64,000 bases of DNA, taken from assembly GCA_963662985.1 (NCBI GenBank), contig OY760066.1, positions 496,001-560,000 on the forward strand, given 5' to 3'. Of the stretch, positions 16,357-25,008 are shown in pieces. Positions within the stretch are counted from its first letter, which is position 1. The number at the start of each line of letters is the position of its first letter. Below the pieces are notes generated by a model that saw only the letters and a list, made by a program, of their open reading frames with translations, did not search any database and was not told the origin of the DNA. Made by a program: the position numbers and the translations under genes. This DNA is from G963662985 sp963662985 (GTDB lineage Bacteria > Chloroflexota > Anaerolineae > Anaerolineales > UBA11579).

Positions 16357-17049
16357 ATGTCCAACCAAGATTTTTATAATGAAGATTTGTTAAATCAACC
16401 AAATGAAGCTTTTCCGTTAAAAAACTCCCCCAATAAAAAAAGTTCAAAAAATAGCGCAACATTGTTTAAGATTTTTGCAGTGTTATATATATTATCGGCT
16501 GTTTCAGGTGTGTGCAGCTTGTTTCCTATTTTAATGTCGACTCAAATATATCCACCCATTCTCGTGATTTTTTCAGTTGTGGCAGCGTTAATGCAAATTA
16601 TAATCAACGGGGCACTAGGATTTGGATTGTGGACATTAAAAGCATGGGCATGGTGGTTATTAACTACGATAAACCCGTTAAGCGTAGGGTTTAGTTTTAC
16701 TATTGGATTTTTATTAGTTCGAGATTTAACCAAATCCATGCAAGCTTATTTATCTTCTCAAGAGATTGCCCAAGCCAATGGATTTTATTCGGTTGGTTTT
16801 TTTATAGGGGCAGGGTTTAGTTTTTTGATCCTTGCTCTGTTTCAATTATTGTTCTGGAGTAAACGAGATCTATTTTTTGGCTCAAAAAAACTACCCATGT
16901 CTGGCGGAGAATTTGTTTTGATGCAATTAGTTGTAATCGTATTCTCGATTGTGATTGCGATTATGGTCTATTTGATACTACAAAAATCTGGCTTATCAAT
17001 GGATACACTTATTGAACAATTAGATGTTTATCAAACTTATCCGTATTAA
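16357..17049 (+). CDS. Small membrane protein of unknown function
   Basis: This 230-residue protein is not recognised. The polar N-terminus (about 40 residues, rich in Asn/Lys/Ser) precedes four hydrophobic segments around residues 40-60, 65-90, 95-125 and 145-165, and a last one near 185-210. It probably resides in the cytoplasmic membrane. The start at 16357 is chosen because GAGGAG lies just before it; an in-frame upstream ATG at 16300 has no ribosome site. It stands alone between two terminators. Confidence 0.6.
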   Translation: MSNQDFYNEDLLNQPNEAFPLKNSPNKKSSKNSATLFKIFAVLYILSAVSGVCSLFPILMSTQIYPPILVIFSVVAALMQIIINGALGFGLWTLKAWAWWLLTTINPLSVGFSFTIGFLLVRDLTKSMQAYLSSQEIAQANGFYSVGFFIGAGFSFLILALFQLLFWSKRDLFFGSKKLPMSGGEFVLMQLVVIVFSIVIAIMVYLILQKSGLSMDTLIEQLDVYQTYPY

Positions 17050-17068
17050 AAGTAAACACATAATATAT

Positions 17069-17094
17069 AAGAAGAGCATTTGCTCTTCTTTTTG
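17069..17094 (+). terminator. Terminator after the membrane protein
   Basis: A 9-bp stem (AAGAAGAGC, loop ATTT) is followed by TTTT. Confidence 0.75.
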
Positions 17095-17125
17095 ATTAAG
17101 CAAAGATTGGAAACCCGTAAATGAT

Positions 17126-17154
17126 TTGACAATAAATTGGATAAAAATTATAAT
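17126..17154 (+). promoter_or_regulatory. Fully consensus sigma-70 promoter of the metal-uptake operon
   Basis: TTGACA (17126-17131) and TATAAT (17149-17154) are both perfect and 17 bases apart. A promoter this strong normally needs a repressor; the palindrome directly downstream fits that role. Confidence 0.85.
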
Positions 17155-17160
17155 ATTTAC

Positions 17161-17180
17161 TGTTGCAAATAATCGCAATA
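17161..17180 (+). promoter_or_regulatory. Fur-family operator candidate
   Basis: The 20-base imperfect palindrome TGTTGCAAATAATCGCAATA covers the expected transcription start. Its core TTGC...GCAA resembles boxes bound by Nur/Zur-type Fur proteins. Autoregulation by the gene that follows is inferred. Confidence 0.55.
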
Positions 17181-17190
17181 AGGAATGAAT

Positions 17191-17643
17191 ATGTACCATC
17201 ATAAACAAATTGTAAATACTTTAAAAGAACGAGGGTATCGAATCACCCCGCAAAGAGAATTGATTGTGCAGATCTTTTCGCAGATCGAAAAACACCAATC
17301 GGTAGAAGAAATCTATGATTCTCTGCAAAAAATCACCACAGCAATCAATTTAGCCACTGTCTATCGCACATTAGAGCTTTTATGGAGAGAAGGCTTTGCG
17401 CAACGCAATGACTTGAGTGATGGTCGCGTATTCTTTGCCCCCCCGATTCATGGCACACATATTCATTTGGTGTGTCGGAAATGCAACCAAGTAATTGATG
17501 CAGATGCAGAATCTGTGTTGGCTTTGGATGCGGAGTTTGTTGATAAATATAATTTTAAGGCTGATTTGGATCACATTTCTATCTTTGGCGTTTGTGAGGG
17601 GTGTGATCAAAATGAACCTGATTTAAAAGAGGATGTAGAATGA
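17191..17643 (+). CDS. Fur-family metal-responsive repressor
   Basis: This 150-residue protein has the Fur layout: a winged helix (ERGYRITPQRELIVQIFSQ, with recognition helix NLATVYRTLELL), then a metal-binding dimerisation domain. Two CxxC pairs (CRKCNQ and CEGCDQ) would hold structural zinc. HGTHIHLVCRKC and DADLDHISIFG-like segments supply sensing-site histidines. The ATG at 17191 is chosen over one six bases upstream because AAGGA then has proper spacing. It is the first gene of the nickel/cobalt importer operon and overlaps the lipoprotein start (ATGA). A nickel or cobalt sensor (Nur-like) is therefore more likely than an iron sensor. Confidence 0.85.
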   Translation: MYHHKQIVNTLKERGYRITPQRELIVQIFSQIEKHQSVEEIYDSLQKITTAINLATVYRTLELLWREGFAQRNDLSDGRVFFAPPIHGTHIHLVCRKCNQVIDADAESVLALDAEFVDKYNFKADLDHISIFGVCEGCDQNEPDLKEDVE

Positions 17644-18425
17644 AAAAGAATTCAATTTTTGTAGTTTTAATTTTAGCATTGGGATTTGCGTTGACAAGTT
17701 GTGCTCCCAAAGAAACTGGCTCCATTGATATTTTTGCGAATGGTGAAGATTTTGTTCGCCAAGGATTTGAAACCAAAGATGGTTGGAATTTGACCTTTGA
17801 CAGCGTTGAGATGAACGTAGATCAAGTAAGTGTTTATCAAACTTCACCAGCTTATGATGCCCATCAAGGTGCCTTGAATGAATTTGAAGTGAAAGAAAGC
17901 TTATCCGATGTTGTCACAATCGATTTGGCAGCAGGAGATGAAAATGCTGATCCAATTCTTGTTGGTAGTATTGAAAGTGTGCCTACTGGTCAATATAATG
18001 CAATTTCTTGGCAATTAGTGGCAACCGATCAACAATCTCCGATAGTTTTGAAAGGTTCTGCTGAGAAAGATAGTCAAGTAATTGATTTTGTAATCGCATT
18101 TCCTCTTGAACAATCATATAGTTGTGGCGAATTTATTGGGGATGTGCGTAAAGGATTTGTAGAAAACGGAACAACTGGTGATGTGGAAATGACTTTCCAT
18201 TTTGATCATATATTTGGTGATGGAAGCCTTGCTAGTGATGATGAATTAAATCAAGGTGCAGTTGGTTTTGAACCATTTGCGGCTTTGGCAGATAATGGCC
18301 AATTAAATTTAGTAGTGGATGATGCAGTTGATTTTTCAGCAGAAACACAATCATTACTCTATAACGCATTGACCAGTTTAGGGCATGTTGGTGAAGGACA
18401 TTGCCATTTTGAAGAAGTGAAATAA
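17640..18425 (+). CDS. Lipoprotein of the Ni/Co uptake operon
   Basis: This 261-residue secreted lipoprotein has lipobox LTSC (Cys about 21). The body is a predicted beta-rich domain (WNLTFDSVEMNVDQVSVYQ), and SLGHVGEGHCHFEEVK at the very end has three His and one Cys, fitting metal capture. The domain resembles DUF4382-like extracytoplasmic proteins, but I cannot assign a family with certainty. Its place, after the Fur-type regulator and before the NikL-like and NikM genes, suggests an accessory surface protein that hands metal to the importer (compare the NikK-type partners of some nickel ECF systems). Confidence 0.6.
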   Translation: MKKNSIFVVLILALGFALTSCAPKETGSIDIFANGEDFVRQGFETKDGWNLTFDSVEMNVDQVSVYQTSPAYDAHQGALNEFEVKESLSDVVTIDLAAGDENADPILVGSIESVPTGQYNAISWQLVATDQQSPIVLKGSAEKDSQVIDFVIAFPLEQSYSCGEFIGDVRKGFVENGTTGDVEMTFHFDHIFGDGSLASDDELNQGAVGFEPFAALADNGQLNLVVDDAVDFSAETQSLLYNALTSLGHVGEGHCHFEEVK

Positions 18426-18428
18426 AGA

Positions 18429-18866
18429 ATGAAAAGATCAACCTTATTAATAAGTTTAGCAGTGATTGCGTTGCTGGGCATAGTGACCACTGTGTTTGCC
18501 CATGGAGCGGCAATTGAATATCAAATTGAATCAACGGTTCATATCACGGCAACCTACGACTCAGGTGAGCCAATGTCAGAAGCGCAAGTGGCTGTTTTTT
18601 CTCCAGAGGATAAACAAAATCCATGGATGGTGGATGTAACCGATGGAAATGGTAATTTTTCATTTACGCCAGATGTATCAATGGCAGGTGAATGGGATGT
18701 GCAAGTGCGCCAAGCAGGACATGGCGATATGATTCATATTAATTTGAATGATACTAAAGGTTCAGATGGAGCATTTACAGTATCACAGATCGTAGTGATG
18801 AGTGTGAGCATACTCTGGGGTTTGATAGGTACGGCACTTTATTTTAAGAAAGGCAAGAAAGCCTAA
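18429..18866 (+). CDS. NikL-like extracytoplasmic subunit of the Ni/Co ECF importer
   Basis: This 145-residue protein has an N-terminal hydrophobic segment ending in VFAHGAA, a domain of about 95 residues outside the cell (residues about 28-115, with GDGNGNFSFTPD-like carboxypeptidase-regulatory fold features), and a C-terminal helix followed by KKGKKA. This two-helix, one-loop topology matches the NikL/NikN-type small subunits that work with NikM. If signal peptidase cuts after VFA, the new N-terminus would be His-Gly, a possible metal ligand. The next gene starts on the last base of this one (TAATG). Confidence 0.65.
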   Translation: MKRSTLLISLAVIALLGIVTTVFAHGAAIEYQIESTVHITATYDSGEPMSEAQVAVFSPEDKQNPWMVDVTDGNGNFSFTPDVSMAGEWDVQVRQAGHGDMIHINLNDTKGSDGAFTVSQIVVMSVSILWGLIGTALYFKKGKKA

Positions 18867-19510
18867 TGCATATTCCCGATGGCGTACTTCCATTAGGAGT
18901 GTCAATAGCAGGCTATGCGACCACAGCTGGTGCCACTTGGTTTTCTTTAAAAAAGATCAATCAAAGAGAAGATCCACGTGAAGGTGTGCCCAAAGCGGCT
19001 TTACTGACAGCAGGCTTTTTTGTTGCATCATGGATTCATATTCCCATTCCACCGACCAGCATTCACTTGGTGCTCAATGGCCTGATGGGGGTGGTCTTAG
19101 GATATTATGCCTTCCCTTCAATATTGATTGGTCTCTTTTTACAAGCGATTTTATTTCAACATGGTGGAATTACCTCATTAGGTGTCAATGCCGCTATGAT
19201 GGGTATTCCAGCATTATTAGCCTATTATATTTTTAATTTACGTATAAAATTTGGCAAAAAAGACAGCAAAACCTGGACAAATGTGACTGCATTTTTAGGG
19301 GGCGCATTAGGGTTAGGGATTGCGGCAGTAATTGCTTATACGTTATTGATCACATCCATCCCGAGTTATTTAGATGCAACCGTAGAAAAAGCAAGTATCT
19401 TGGCAATGACTTTGGGGTATTTACCTTTAATGTTAATTGAAGGTGTGTTTACCGTTTTAATCGTGAACTTCTTACAAAAAGTGAAACCGGAGCTTTTGGA
19501 AAATGAGTAA
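18866..19510 (+). CDS. Nickel/cobalt ECF transporter S-component (NikM/CbiM)
   Basis: This 214-residue membrane protein begins with the diagnostic MHIPDG. In NikM/CbiM the free N-terminus, His2 and nearby residues bind the metal ion. Further conserved blocks are PIPPTSIHLVLNGLMG and LFQHGGITSLGVNAAMMG. About seven hydrophobic segments are visible. It binds Ni2+ or Co2+ from outside and delivers it with the help of the T and ATPase components encoded next. Sequence alone does not separate nickel from cobalt. No cobalamin genes are nearby, which favours nickel only weakly. Confidence 0.92.
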   Translation: MHIPDGVLPLGVSIAGYATTAGATWFSLKKINQREDPREGVPKAALLTAGFFVASWIHIPIPPTSIHLVLNGLMGVVLGYYAFPSILIGLFLQAILFQHGGITSLGVNAAMMGIPALLAYYIFNLRIKFGKKDSKTWTNVTAFLGGALGLGIAAVIAYTLLITSIPSYLDATVEKASILAMTLGYLPLMLIEGVFTVLIVNFLQKVKPELLENE

Positions 19511-19512
19511 AT

Positions 19513-20295
19513 ATGGATCATTTAAGGATCGATGATTATGCCAATTTATCTTCACTTCTGCATCGATGGGATCCTCGATTAAAGTTAATAGGTCTTTTTA
19601 TCCTAATCTTTTCGATTGCGTTTATTCAAAATATTGAATTAATGCCAATTGTTTTGTTAATCTCGATTGGATACTATCTAATTTCAAAAATTCCTTTTTC
19701 TTTTTTGATGACTCGTTTGCGCTATCCAGGAGTCTTTTTATTGATGGTGGCGATTATCTTTCCGTTTTTCTCTGGAGTGACGGTTCTTTATCAAGTTGGA
19801 TTTGTGAAAGTCTATTCGGAAGGATTGATTGCTTTTTTGTTAATCGCAAGTAAGTTTGTGGCGATCATGATTTTTGCGGTTTTGTTATTTGGCACCTCTG
19901 CTGTATTGAGTACCATTCGTGCACTACAACAACTACGCTTTCCGCCAATTTTAGTAGATATGTTGTTGATGACCTACCGTTATTTGTTTGAAATTAGTCA
20001 TGATTTTCGTAAAATGCAGTTAGCCATGCGAATGAAAAATTTTCATGCTACTCATTTAAATTTTCAAACTTTAAACCAATTAGCCGCCTTAGCGGGTACC
20101 ATGCTGATTCGATCTTATGAACGATCGGAAAAAATCTATAAAGCAATGATCTTGCGGGGCTATGCATCACAAGAAATTAAGCAATTTAATACTGCAGTTC
20201 GATTTACAAGCGCTGATTGGATAAAATTTACAGTAACTTGTTTGCTGAGTATAGGATTGGTTGTTGCTGAATTCTATTTCAGAGGTATTTTATAA
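19513..20295 (+). CDS. ECF transporter T-component (NikQ/CbiQ)
   Basis: This 260-residue membrane coupling protein has six hydrophobic segments. The cytoplasmic coupling helices carry the family's Ala-Arg-Gly-type motifs: KMQLAMRMKNFHATH and KIYKAMILRGYAS. It links the metal-binding NikM to the ATPase. It starts three bases after nikM stops and its stop codon shares a base with the ATPase start. Confidence 0.92.
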   Translation: MDHLRIDDYANLSSLLHRWDPRLKLIGLFILIFSIAFIQNIELMPIVLLISIGYYLISKIPFSFLMTRLRYPGVFLLMVAIIFPFFSGVTVLYQVGFVKVYSEGLIAFLLIASKFVAIMIFAVLLFGTSAVLSTIRALQQLRFPPILVDMLLMTYRYLFEISHDFRKMQLAMRMKNFHATHLNFQTLNQLAALAGTMLIRSYERSEKIYKAMILRGYASQEIKQFNTAVRFTSADWIKFTVTCLLSIGLVVAEFYFRGIL

Positions 20296-21038
20296 TGGAA
20301 ACAAACAATGCAATTTTAATTAAAGATCTCTGTTTCGCATATCCAAACAAAAAGATTGTCTTCCAAGACATGGATTTGGAGATTAAAAAAGGCGAAAAAG
20401 TAGGTGTGATTGGACCAAACGGAGCGGGAAAAACAACATTGTTTATGTTGGTGTGTGGTGTTTTGAAATCAAAAAAAGGAAACATCTCACTTTTGGGAGA
20501 GCCACTTGTGCAAGGCGGGTTTAACCCACAGATCGGATTTGTGTTTCAAAATCCTGACGATCAATTGTTCAACCCTACAGTTTGGGATGATGTAGCATTT
20601 GGCCCGATCAACCTTAATCTTTCTGAAGAAGAAATTGAGGCAAGAGTAAATAAGGCTTTAACGATCACGAATACGCAAGAGTTTGCAGAACGAGCACCGC
20701 ACCATCTATCAGGTGGCGAAAAACGCATGGTGTCCATTGCAGGCGTGTTGGCTTTGGAGCCAGAGATTATAATTTATGATGAGCCAAGTGCGAATCTTGA
20801 TATGCGTTCAAGGCGAAGATTAATTAATTTTTTGAATGATTCTCAAGAGACGATGTTAATCTCATCACACGATCTAGAATTTATTTTAGAAGTTTGTGAA
20901 CGAGTGTTGTTAATTGATGGTGGTGAAGTGATTGCTGATGGAAATCCAACTGAAATTATGTCTGATGTTGGGCTTATGGAAGCGCATGGTTTAGAAGTGC
21001 CACATTCTTTACAATTCCATCAAAATAATCATCATTAA
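20295..21038 (+). CDS. ECF transporter ATPase (NikO/CbiO)
   Basis: This 247-residue ABC ATPase has Walker A GPNGAGKTT (Lys46), a Q-loop in FVFQNPDDQLFNPTVWDDVAFGP (typical of ECF ATPases), signature LSGGEKRMVSIAGVL and Walker B IIIYDEPSANLD. The C-terminus ends FHQNNHH, a short His-rich tail that could sense or buffer the imported metal. Last gene of the Ni/Co operon. Confidence 0.93.
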   Translation: METNNAILIKDLCFAYPNKKIVFQDMDLEIKKGEKVGVIGPNGAGKTTLFMLVCGVLKSKKGNISLLGEPLVQGGFNPQIGFVFQNPDDQLFNPTVWDDVAFGPINLNLSEEEIEARVNKALTITNTQEFAERAPHHLSGGEKRMVSIAGVLALEPEIIIYDEPSANLDMRSRRRLINFLNDSQETMLISSHDLEFILEVCERVLLIDGGEVIADGNPTEIMSDVGLMEAHGLEVPHSLQFHQNNHH

Positions 21039-21055
21039 AATTTAACAACAAGATT

Positions 21056-21084
21056 TTGACTTCTCCTTTTTTAGCCACTATAAT
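21056..21084 (+). promoter_or_regulatory. Sigma-70 promoter of the NBR1-domain lipoprotein
   Basis: TTGACT (21056-21061) and a perfect TATAAT (21079-21084) are 17 bases apart. The pair lies 42 bases before the start codon. Confidence 0.8.
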
Positions 21085-21125
21085 AAAGAAAACAAAGAGG
21101 AAACTCAAGAAGACGGAGAAGAAAA

Positions 21126-22337
21126 ATGAAAAAAATAATGGTATTTATTATATTAAGTACCTTGATCCTAACAAGTTGTAATTTTAATGCATCACTTCCA
21201 GCAGGTGATGGGGATCAAGTTGCCACATCGGTGGCTGCGACATTGATCGCAAAATCTATTGAAGAAACGGTTGTAGCCGCAAATAATTTAAGTGAAGTAA
21301 CCGTTACGCAGGTACCAACAGCAGAACCAAGTGTAGCGTCTACTGAAACACAAATTCCCTCTGCAACCACAATTCCAACATCAACCATTGTTCCCTCAAC
21401 CAATACTCCCATTCCTACTGCGACAACTAATATTCCTTGTAATTTAGCTGGTTTTATAGGTGATGTGACTGTGCCAGATGGAACAGAATTTGCTGGTGGC
21501 ACAAGCTTTACGAAAACATGGCGTTTGAAAAACTTGGGGTCATGCGCTTGGACAACTTCTTATAAATTGGTCTTTTCTCATGGTGATCAAATGGATGGAG
21601 CCGGAGAGGTTGCCTTACCAATCACAGTTCCACCCGGACAAACAATTGACCTTTCGATTAATCTAAAAGCGCCAAACGCAGCTGGTACTTACCGTGGTGA
21701 TTATAAGTTGATGGATTCAGGTGGAAATTTGTTTACTTTTTCAAATGGAGCAACTTTCTATGTTGAAATTAAATCAACAGGAGGTTCCGGAAGTTTACCC
21801 CCACTTTCACCAGTAACGTTGGTTGTGCCCATTTTCCCATTACTCCCCACACAATTCTCAGCAAGTGAGATCATCACCGCAAATTCAAATGGAGTGAGTG
21901 CCCCAGGTGCCTTTATTGTCGGAGATTACAATTTAAATATCGGATACAATGCATTTATGAAATTTGATCTCTCGGGAATACCGGATGGATCGACGATTAC
22001 TTCAGCAAGAATTGAATTCCCATCTTTTAATACAGAAGGCAATCCATTTACAGATCTTTTATGTCTGCGTGCATATATTGGAAATTATTTCCCAATCTCA
22101 ACAGCAGATGTAATTTTTGAATCAACGGGCGCTGTAGGCCGTGCTTGTTCCATGCCAGAATTAGAAACCTTTGTTTTGAATGCTGGCTTGGTGAATAGTA
22201 ATTTTGCATCGAATGACATTTTACAATTGAAATTCCAATTCAATAAAAAAGAATCAGATAACGATAATGCAGCTGATCGCCTAACAGCAGTTGGCGCAAG
22301 TGGTGCAAAATTAATTTTGGAATATACTACCCCATAA
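21126..22337 (+). CDS. Surface lipoprotein with NBR1-Ig-like domain
   Basis: This is a 403-residue lipoprotein with lipobox LTSC. Residues about 25-95 form a Ser/Thr/Pro-rich linker (TATTIPTSTIVPSTNTPIPT) that would span the cell surface layer. Residues about 100-215 match the immunoglobulin-like central domain of NBR1: FTKTWRLKNLGSCAWTTSY, then PGQTIDLSINLKAP, then GTYRGDYKL. A C-terminal beta-rich domain of about 170 residues follows (YNAFMKFDLSGIPDGSTITSARIEFP), similar to DNRLRE-type surface domains. Such linker-NBR1 proteins are common in Chloroflexota. The job is unknown; binding or structural roles are likely. Single gene with its own promoter and terminator. Confidence 0.8.
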   Translation: MKKIMVFIILSTLILTSCNFNASLPAGDGDQVATSVAATLIAKSIEETVVAANNLSEVTVTQVPTAEPSVASTETQIPSATTIPTSTIVPSTNTPIPTATTNIPCNLAGFIGDVTVPDGTEFAGGTSFTKTWRLKNLGSCAWTTSYKLVFSHGDQMDGAGEVALPITVPPGQTIDLSINLKAPNAAGTYRGDYKLMDSGGNLFTFSNGATFYVEIKSTGGSGSLPPLSPVTLVVPIFPLLPTQFSASEIITANSNGVSAPGAFIVGDYNLNIGYNAFMKFDLSGIPDGSTITSARIEFPSFNTEGNPFTDLLCLRAYIGNYFPISTADVIFESTGAVGRACSMPELETFVLNAGLVNSNFASNDILQLKFQFNKKESDNDNAADRLTAVGASGAKLILEYTTP

Positions 22338-22357
22338 ATTAATCAATTCTTTACAAT

Positions 22358-22391
22358 AAAAAGGATAGAAGAGAAATCTTCTGTCCTTTTT
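22358..22391 (+). terminator. Terminator after the NBR1 lipoprotein
   Basis: A 15-base stem with a T/G mismatch (AAAAAGGATAGAAGA, loop GAAA) is followed by a run of seven T. Confidence 0.8.
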
Positions 22392-22450
22392 TTATTTTTT
22401 AAGGTGTATAATATGAAAGCTTTTTAATCTTTGGTAAAGGAAAGTTAAGT

Positions 22451-23323
22451 ATGAATATTATAGAAATCAATGAGTTGCAAAAATATTATGGAAAATCTCG
22501 AGGCATTGAAAATGTCTCTTTTTCTGTGGAAGAAGGTGAGATTTTTGGCTTTATCGGTCCAAATGGCGCAGGTAAGTCTACTACCATTCGTTTGTTGTTG
22601 GGTTTGATTCATCCAACAGGTGGCTCAGCTACAATCTTTGGTAAAGATTGTATAAAATATGGACCAGAGATTCGAAAAGACGTGGGGTATTTGCCTTCGG
22701 ATGTTTTTTACTATGATAATATGCGAGCAAAGGATCTTTTGGAATATTCTGCAAGTTTTTATAAAGGTGATTTTTCAGAAAGAATCCAGAAATTAGCGGA
22801 TACGATGGAATTAGACCTCAATCGAAAAATTGAAGATCTTTCATTTGGCAACAAGAAAAAAGTTGGGATTGTACAAGGGTTACTTCACCAACCTAAATTA
22901 ATTATTTTGGATGAACCCACAAGTGGGTTGGATCCTTTGATGCAGCAAAAATTCTTTGATTTGATTCGAGAAGAAAATAAAAATGGCGCAACTGTGTTGT
23001 TCTCTTCTCATATTCTTTCAGAAGTACAAGAAATTTGTTCACGTGTCGCAATTATTAAAAATGGCCTTATTGTAAATGTTGAAAATATTAAAGCATTACG
23101 ACAAAATAACTATAAAAAAGTCTCTGTAAAGTGGTTTGAAGGGGAGGCAAAAGAATTAAAATTAGATGGGATGATGAATTCGATCTTAAAGAAAAACTCT
23201 CAAAAGTTTTTCTTTAATGGAGATATTAACATGCTTATCGCTTCAGTAGAAGGTGCAAAATTGCGTGATATCACAATTGAAGAGCCAACCCTCGAAGAAA
23301 TTTTCTTGCACTATTACGAATAA
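22451..23323 (+). CDS. ABC-2 exporter ATPase
   Basis: This 290-residue ATPase of the CcmA/NatA type has Walker A GPNGAGKST (Lys42), signature LSFGNKKKVGIVQGLL (Phe-Gly in place of Gly-Gly) and Walker B LIILDEPTSGLDP, followed by the H-loop SSHILSEVQE. The C-terminal 80 residues are a regulatory extension typical of drug, bacteriocin or lipid exporters. Two ABC-2 permeases follow. Substrate unknown. Confidence 0.9.
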   Translation: MNIIEINELQKYYGKSRGIENVSFSVEEGEIFGFIGPNGAGKSTTIRLLLGLIHPTGGSATIFGKDCIKYGPEIRKDVGYLPSDVFYYDNMRAKDLLEYSASFYKGDFSERIQKLADTMELDLNRKIEDLSFGNKKKVGIVQGLLHQPKLIILDEPTSGLDPLMQQKFFDLIREENKNGATVLFSSHILSEVQEICSRVAIIKNGLIVNVENIKALRQNNYKKVSVKWFEGEAKELKLDGMMNSILKKNSQKFFFNGDINMLIASVEGAKLRDITIEEPTLEEIFLHYYE

Positions 23324-23338
23324 TCAAAGGATTTGTCG

Positions 23339-24142
23339 ATGAATATTTTTAAATTTGAATTAAAACGATATAGTGCTTCTATTATTTCTTGGAGCTTAGG
23401 AATTGTTGGGATTATGGCTTTATTTTTGGTGTTTTTCCCGACCTTTTCTGAAAACTCAAGTTTGATGGATCAAATTCTTTCAAACTATCCTGAAGAACTA
23501 TTAAAAGCTTTTGGTATGACCAACGAAATTCCACTTTCAACAGTGAATGGGTACGTAGCATTGTTGTTTCCATATGTGCAGATTTGTTTTGCAATTCAAA
23601 GTGCGCTTTATGGGTTTGGAATGTTATCTTTAGAAGAAAGAAATTTGACAGCTGATTTTTTGCTTTCGAAACCTGTTTCTCGTGACAAGATTTTTATTAA
23701 TAAACTTATCTCTGTGTTAATCAGTATCCTTTTAACTATTTTGATCTTTGCGGTGAGTTTTTATGGAATGTTGATTGTTTTTTCAGATGGAAATGAATAT
23801 CAATTTTCTGATTTTAAATTATTATTGAGTTCATTGATTTTTTTCCAATTATTTGTTTTTACAATCAGCGTCTTGATTTCTCAATTTATTCATAAAGTAA
23901 AAAGCACAATTTCACTTGCTATGGGAATTGGTTTAGGGTTTTATATTCTAAGCGCATTTGAGGCACTTTTTGGAAGTAAAATCTTTCAATTTATTACCCC
24001 TTTCTATTATTTTAACCCGACTTATATGATCAAAAATCAAGAATATCACACACTTTATCTTTGGATCAGTATAGCGGTCACAATGGTTAGTTTGATAAGT
24101 GCTTATTTTATTTATCAAAACAAAGATATCCAAGCGGTTTAG
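23339..24142 (+). CDS. ABC-2 exporter permease A
   Basis: This 267-residue membrane protein has six hydrophobic segments. EERNLTADFLLSKPVSRDKIFINKL, a loop typical of ABC-2 permeases, lies near residue 100. The ATG at 23339 has AAAGGA seven bases upstream; a TTG two codons earlier is possible but less likely. It pairs with permease B to form the channel energised by the ATPase just upstream. Confidence 0.85.
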   Translation: MNIFKFELKRYSASIISWSLGIVGIMALFLVFFPTFSENSSLMDQILSNYPEELLKAFGMTNEIPLSTVNGYVALLFPYVQICFAIQSALYGFGMLSLEERNLTADFLLSKPVSRDKIFINKLISVLISILLTILIFAVSFYGMLIVFSDGNEYQFSDFKLLLSSLIFFQLFVFTISVLISQFIHKVKSTISLAMGIGLGFYILSAFEALFGSKIFQFITPFYYFNPTYMIKNQEYHTLYLWISIAVTMVSLISAYFIYQNKDIQAV

Positions 24143-24152
24143 GAGAGAGGTC

Positions 24153-24947
24153 ATGCAAGTTTTCTTTAAAGAATTAAAGGATCATCTGAAACCATTATTA
24201 ATATGGCTTGTTTCAGTTGCTGTTTTTATTTATATGGGGAGTTCAGAATTTGAGGGATATTATCACAACCCTGAAATGAATGAGATGCTCAATCTTTTGC
24301 CTCCTCAGTTAGTGCAAGCAATGGGTTTGGGGGCGGTCAACATCACAGTCCCTAGCGGATATGCAAGTTTGTTGATTAATTTTATGTTGATTATTGTTGG
24401 AATTTACAGCCTATTATTAGGAAGTTCAATCATACTAAGAGAAGAACGGGATAAAACTGCTGAATTTTTATATACAATGCCGACCAAAAAGGGTTGGATT
24501 GTTTTTGAAAAAATAATGGCTGGAATTCTTCTTAATGTTTTATTGGTAATTGGGATCTATGGTAGTTTTATTGCAATTATGAGCCGGTTTGAATTTGATG
24601 AACATTTTATAGAATTTATGATTCTTTCATCTGTGGCAAGTTTTTTGCTTGCAATCATTTTTTATGGATTAGGATTAATTCTTTCGGCTGTGATGAATCA
24701 ATATAAAAAAGTGGAATCGGTTGGAATTGGGATTTTGTTATTCACTTATATTATTTCTATTGTGATGACATTAACAGATAAGATCGATTTTACGAAATAT
24801 TTCACGCCTTTTGCTTATTTTCAGTCCTCTGAAATTCTTAAGACATTAACAATTGAGAATGTATATAGTTGGATCTCAGTTTGTTTTTTGATAGTTTCAG
24901 TTATTGTGACATTGATTGTTTATCCAAAACGAGATTTAAGAGTTTAA
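24153..24947 (+). CDS. ABC-2 exporter permease B
   Basis: This 264-residue membrane protein resembles permease A, with the same topology and the equivalent loop EERDKTAEFLYTMPTKKGWIVFEKI. The start at 24153 follows AGGAGAGAGGTC. A longer in-frame reading from 24099 would lie within permease A and is rejected. Last gene of the exporter operon; a strong terminator follows. Confidence 0.85.
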   Translation: MQVFFKELKDHLKPLLIWLVSVAVFIYMGSSEFEGYYHNPEMNEMLNLLPPQLVQAMGLGAVNITVPSGYASLLINFMLIIVGIYSLLLGSSIILREERDKTAEFLYTMPTKKGWIVFEKIMAGILLNVLLVIGIYGSFIAIMSRFEFDEHFIEFMILSSVASFLLAIIFYGLGLILSAVMNQYKKVESVGIGILLFTYIISIVMTLTDKIDFTKYFTPFAYFQSSEILKTLTIENVYSWISVCFLIVSVIVTLIVYPKRDLRV

Positions 24948-24968
24948 GTAAAAATTTTTTAGCAAAAT

Positions 24969-25003
24969 AAAAAGGCTACTCATTATTGAGTAGCCTTTTT
25001 GGT
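24969..25003. terminator. Bidirectional terminator
   Basis: A perfect 14-bp stem (AAAAAGGCTACTCA, loop TTAT) with A- and T-runs on both sides lies between the exporter operon and the convergent pepF gene, so it serves both. Confidence 0.9.
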
Positions 25004-25008
25004 ACAGA

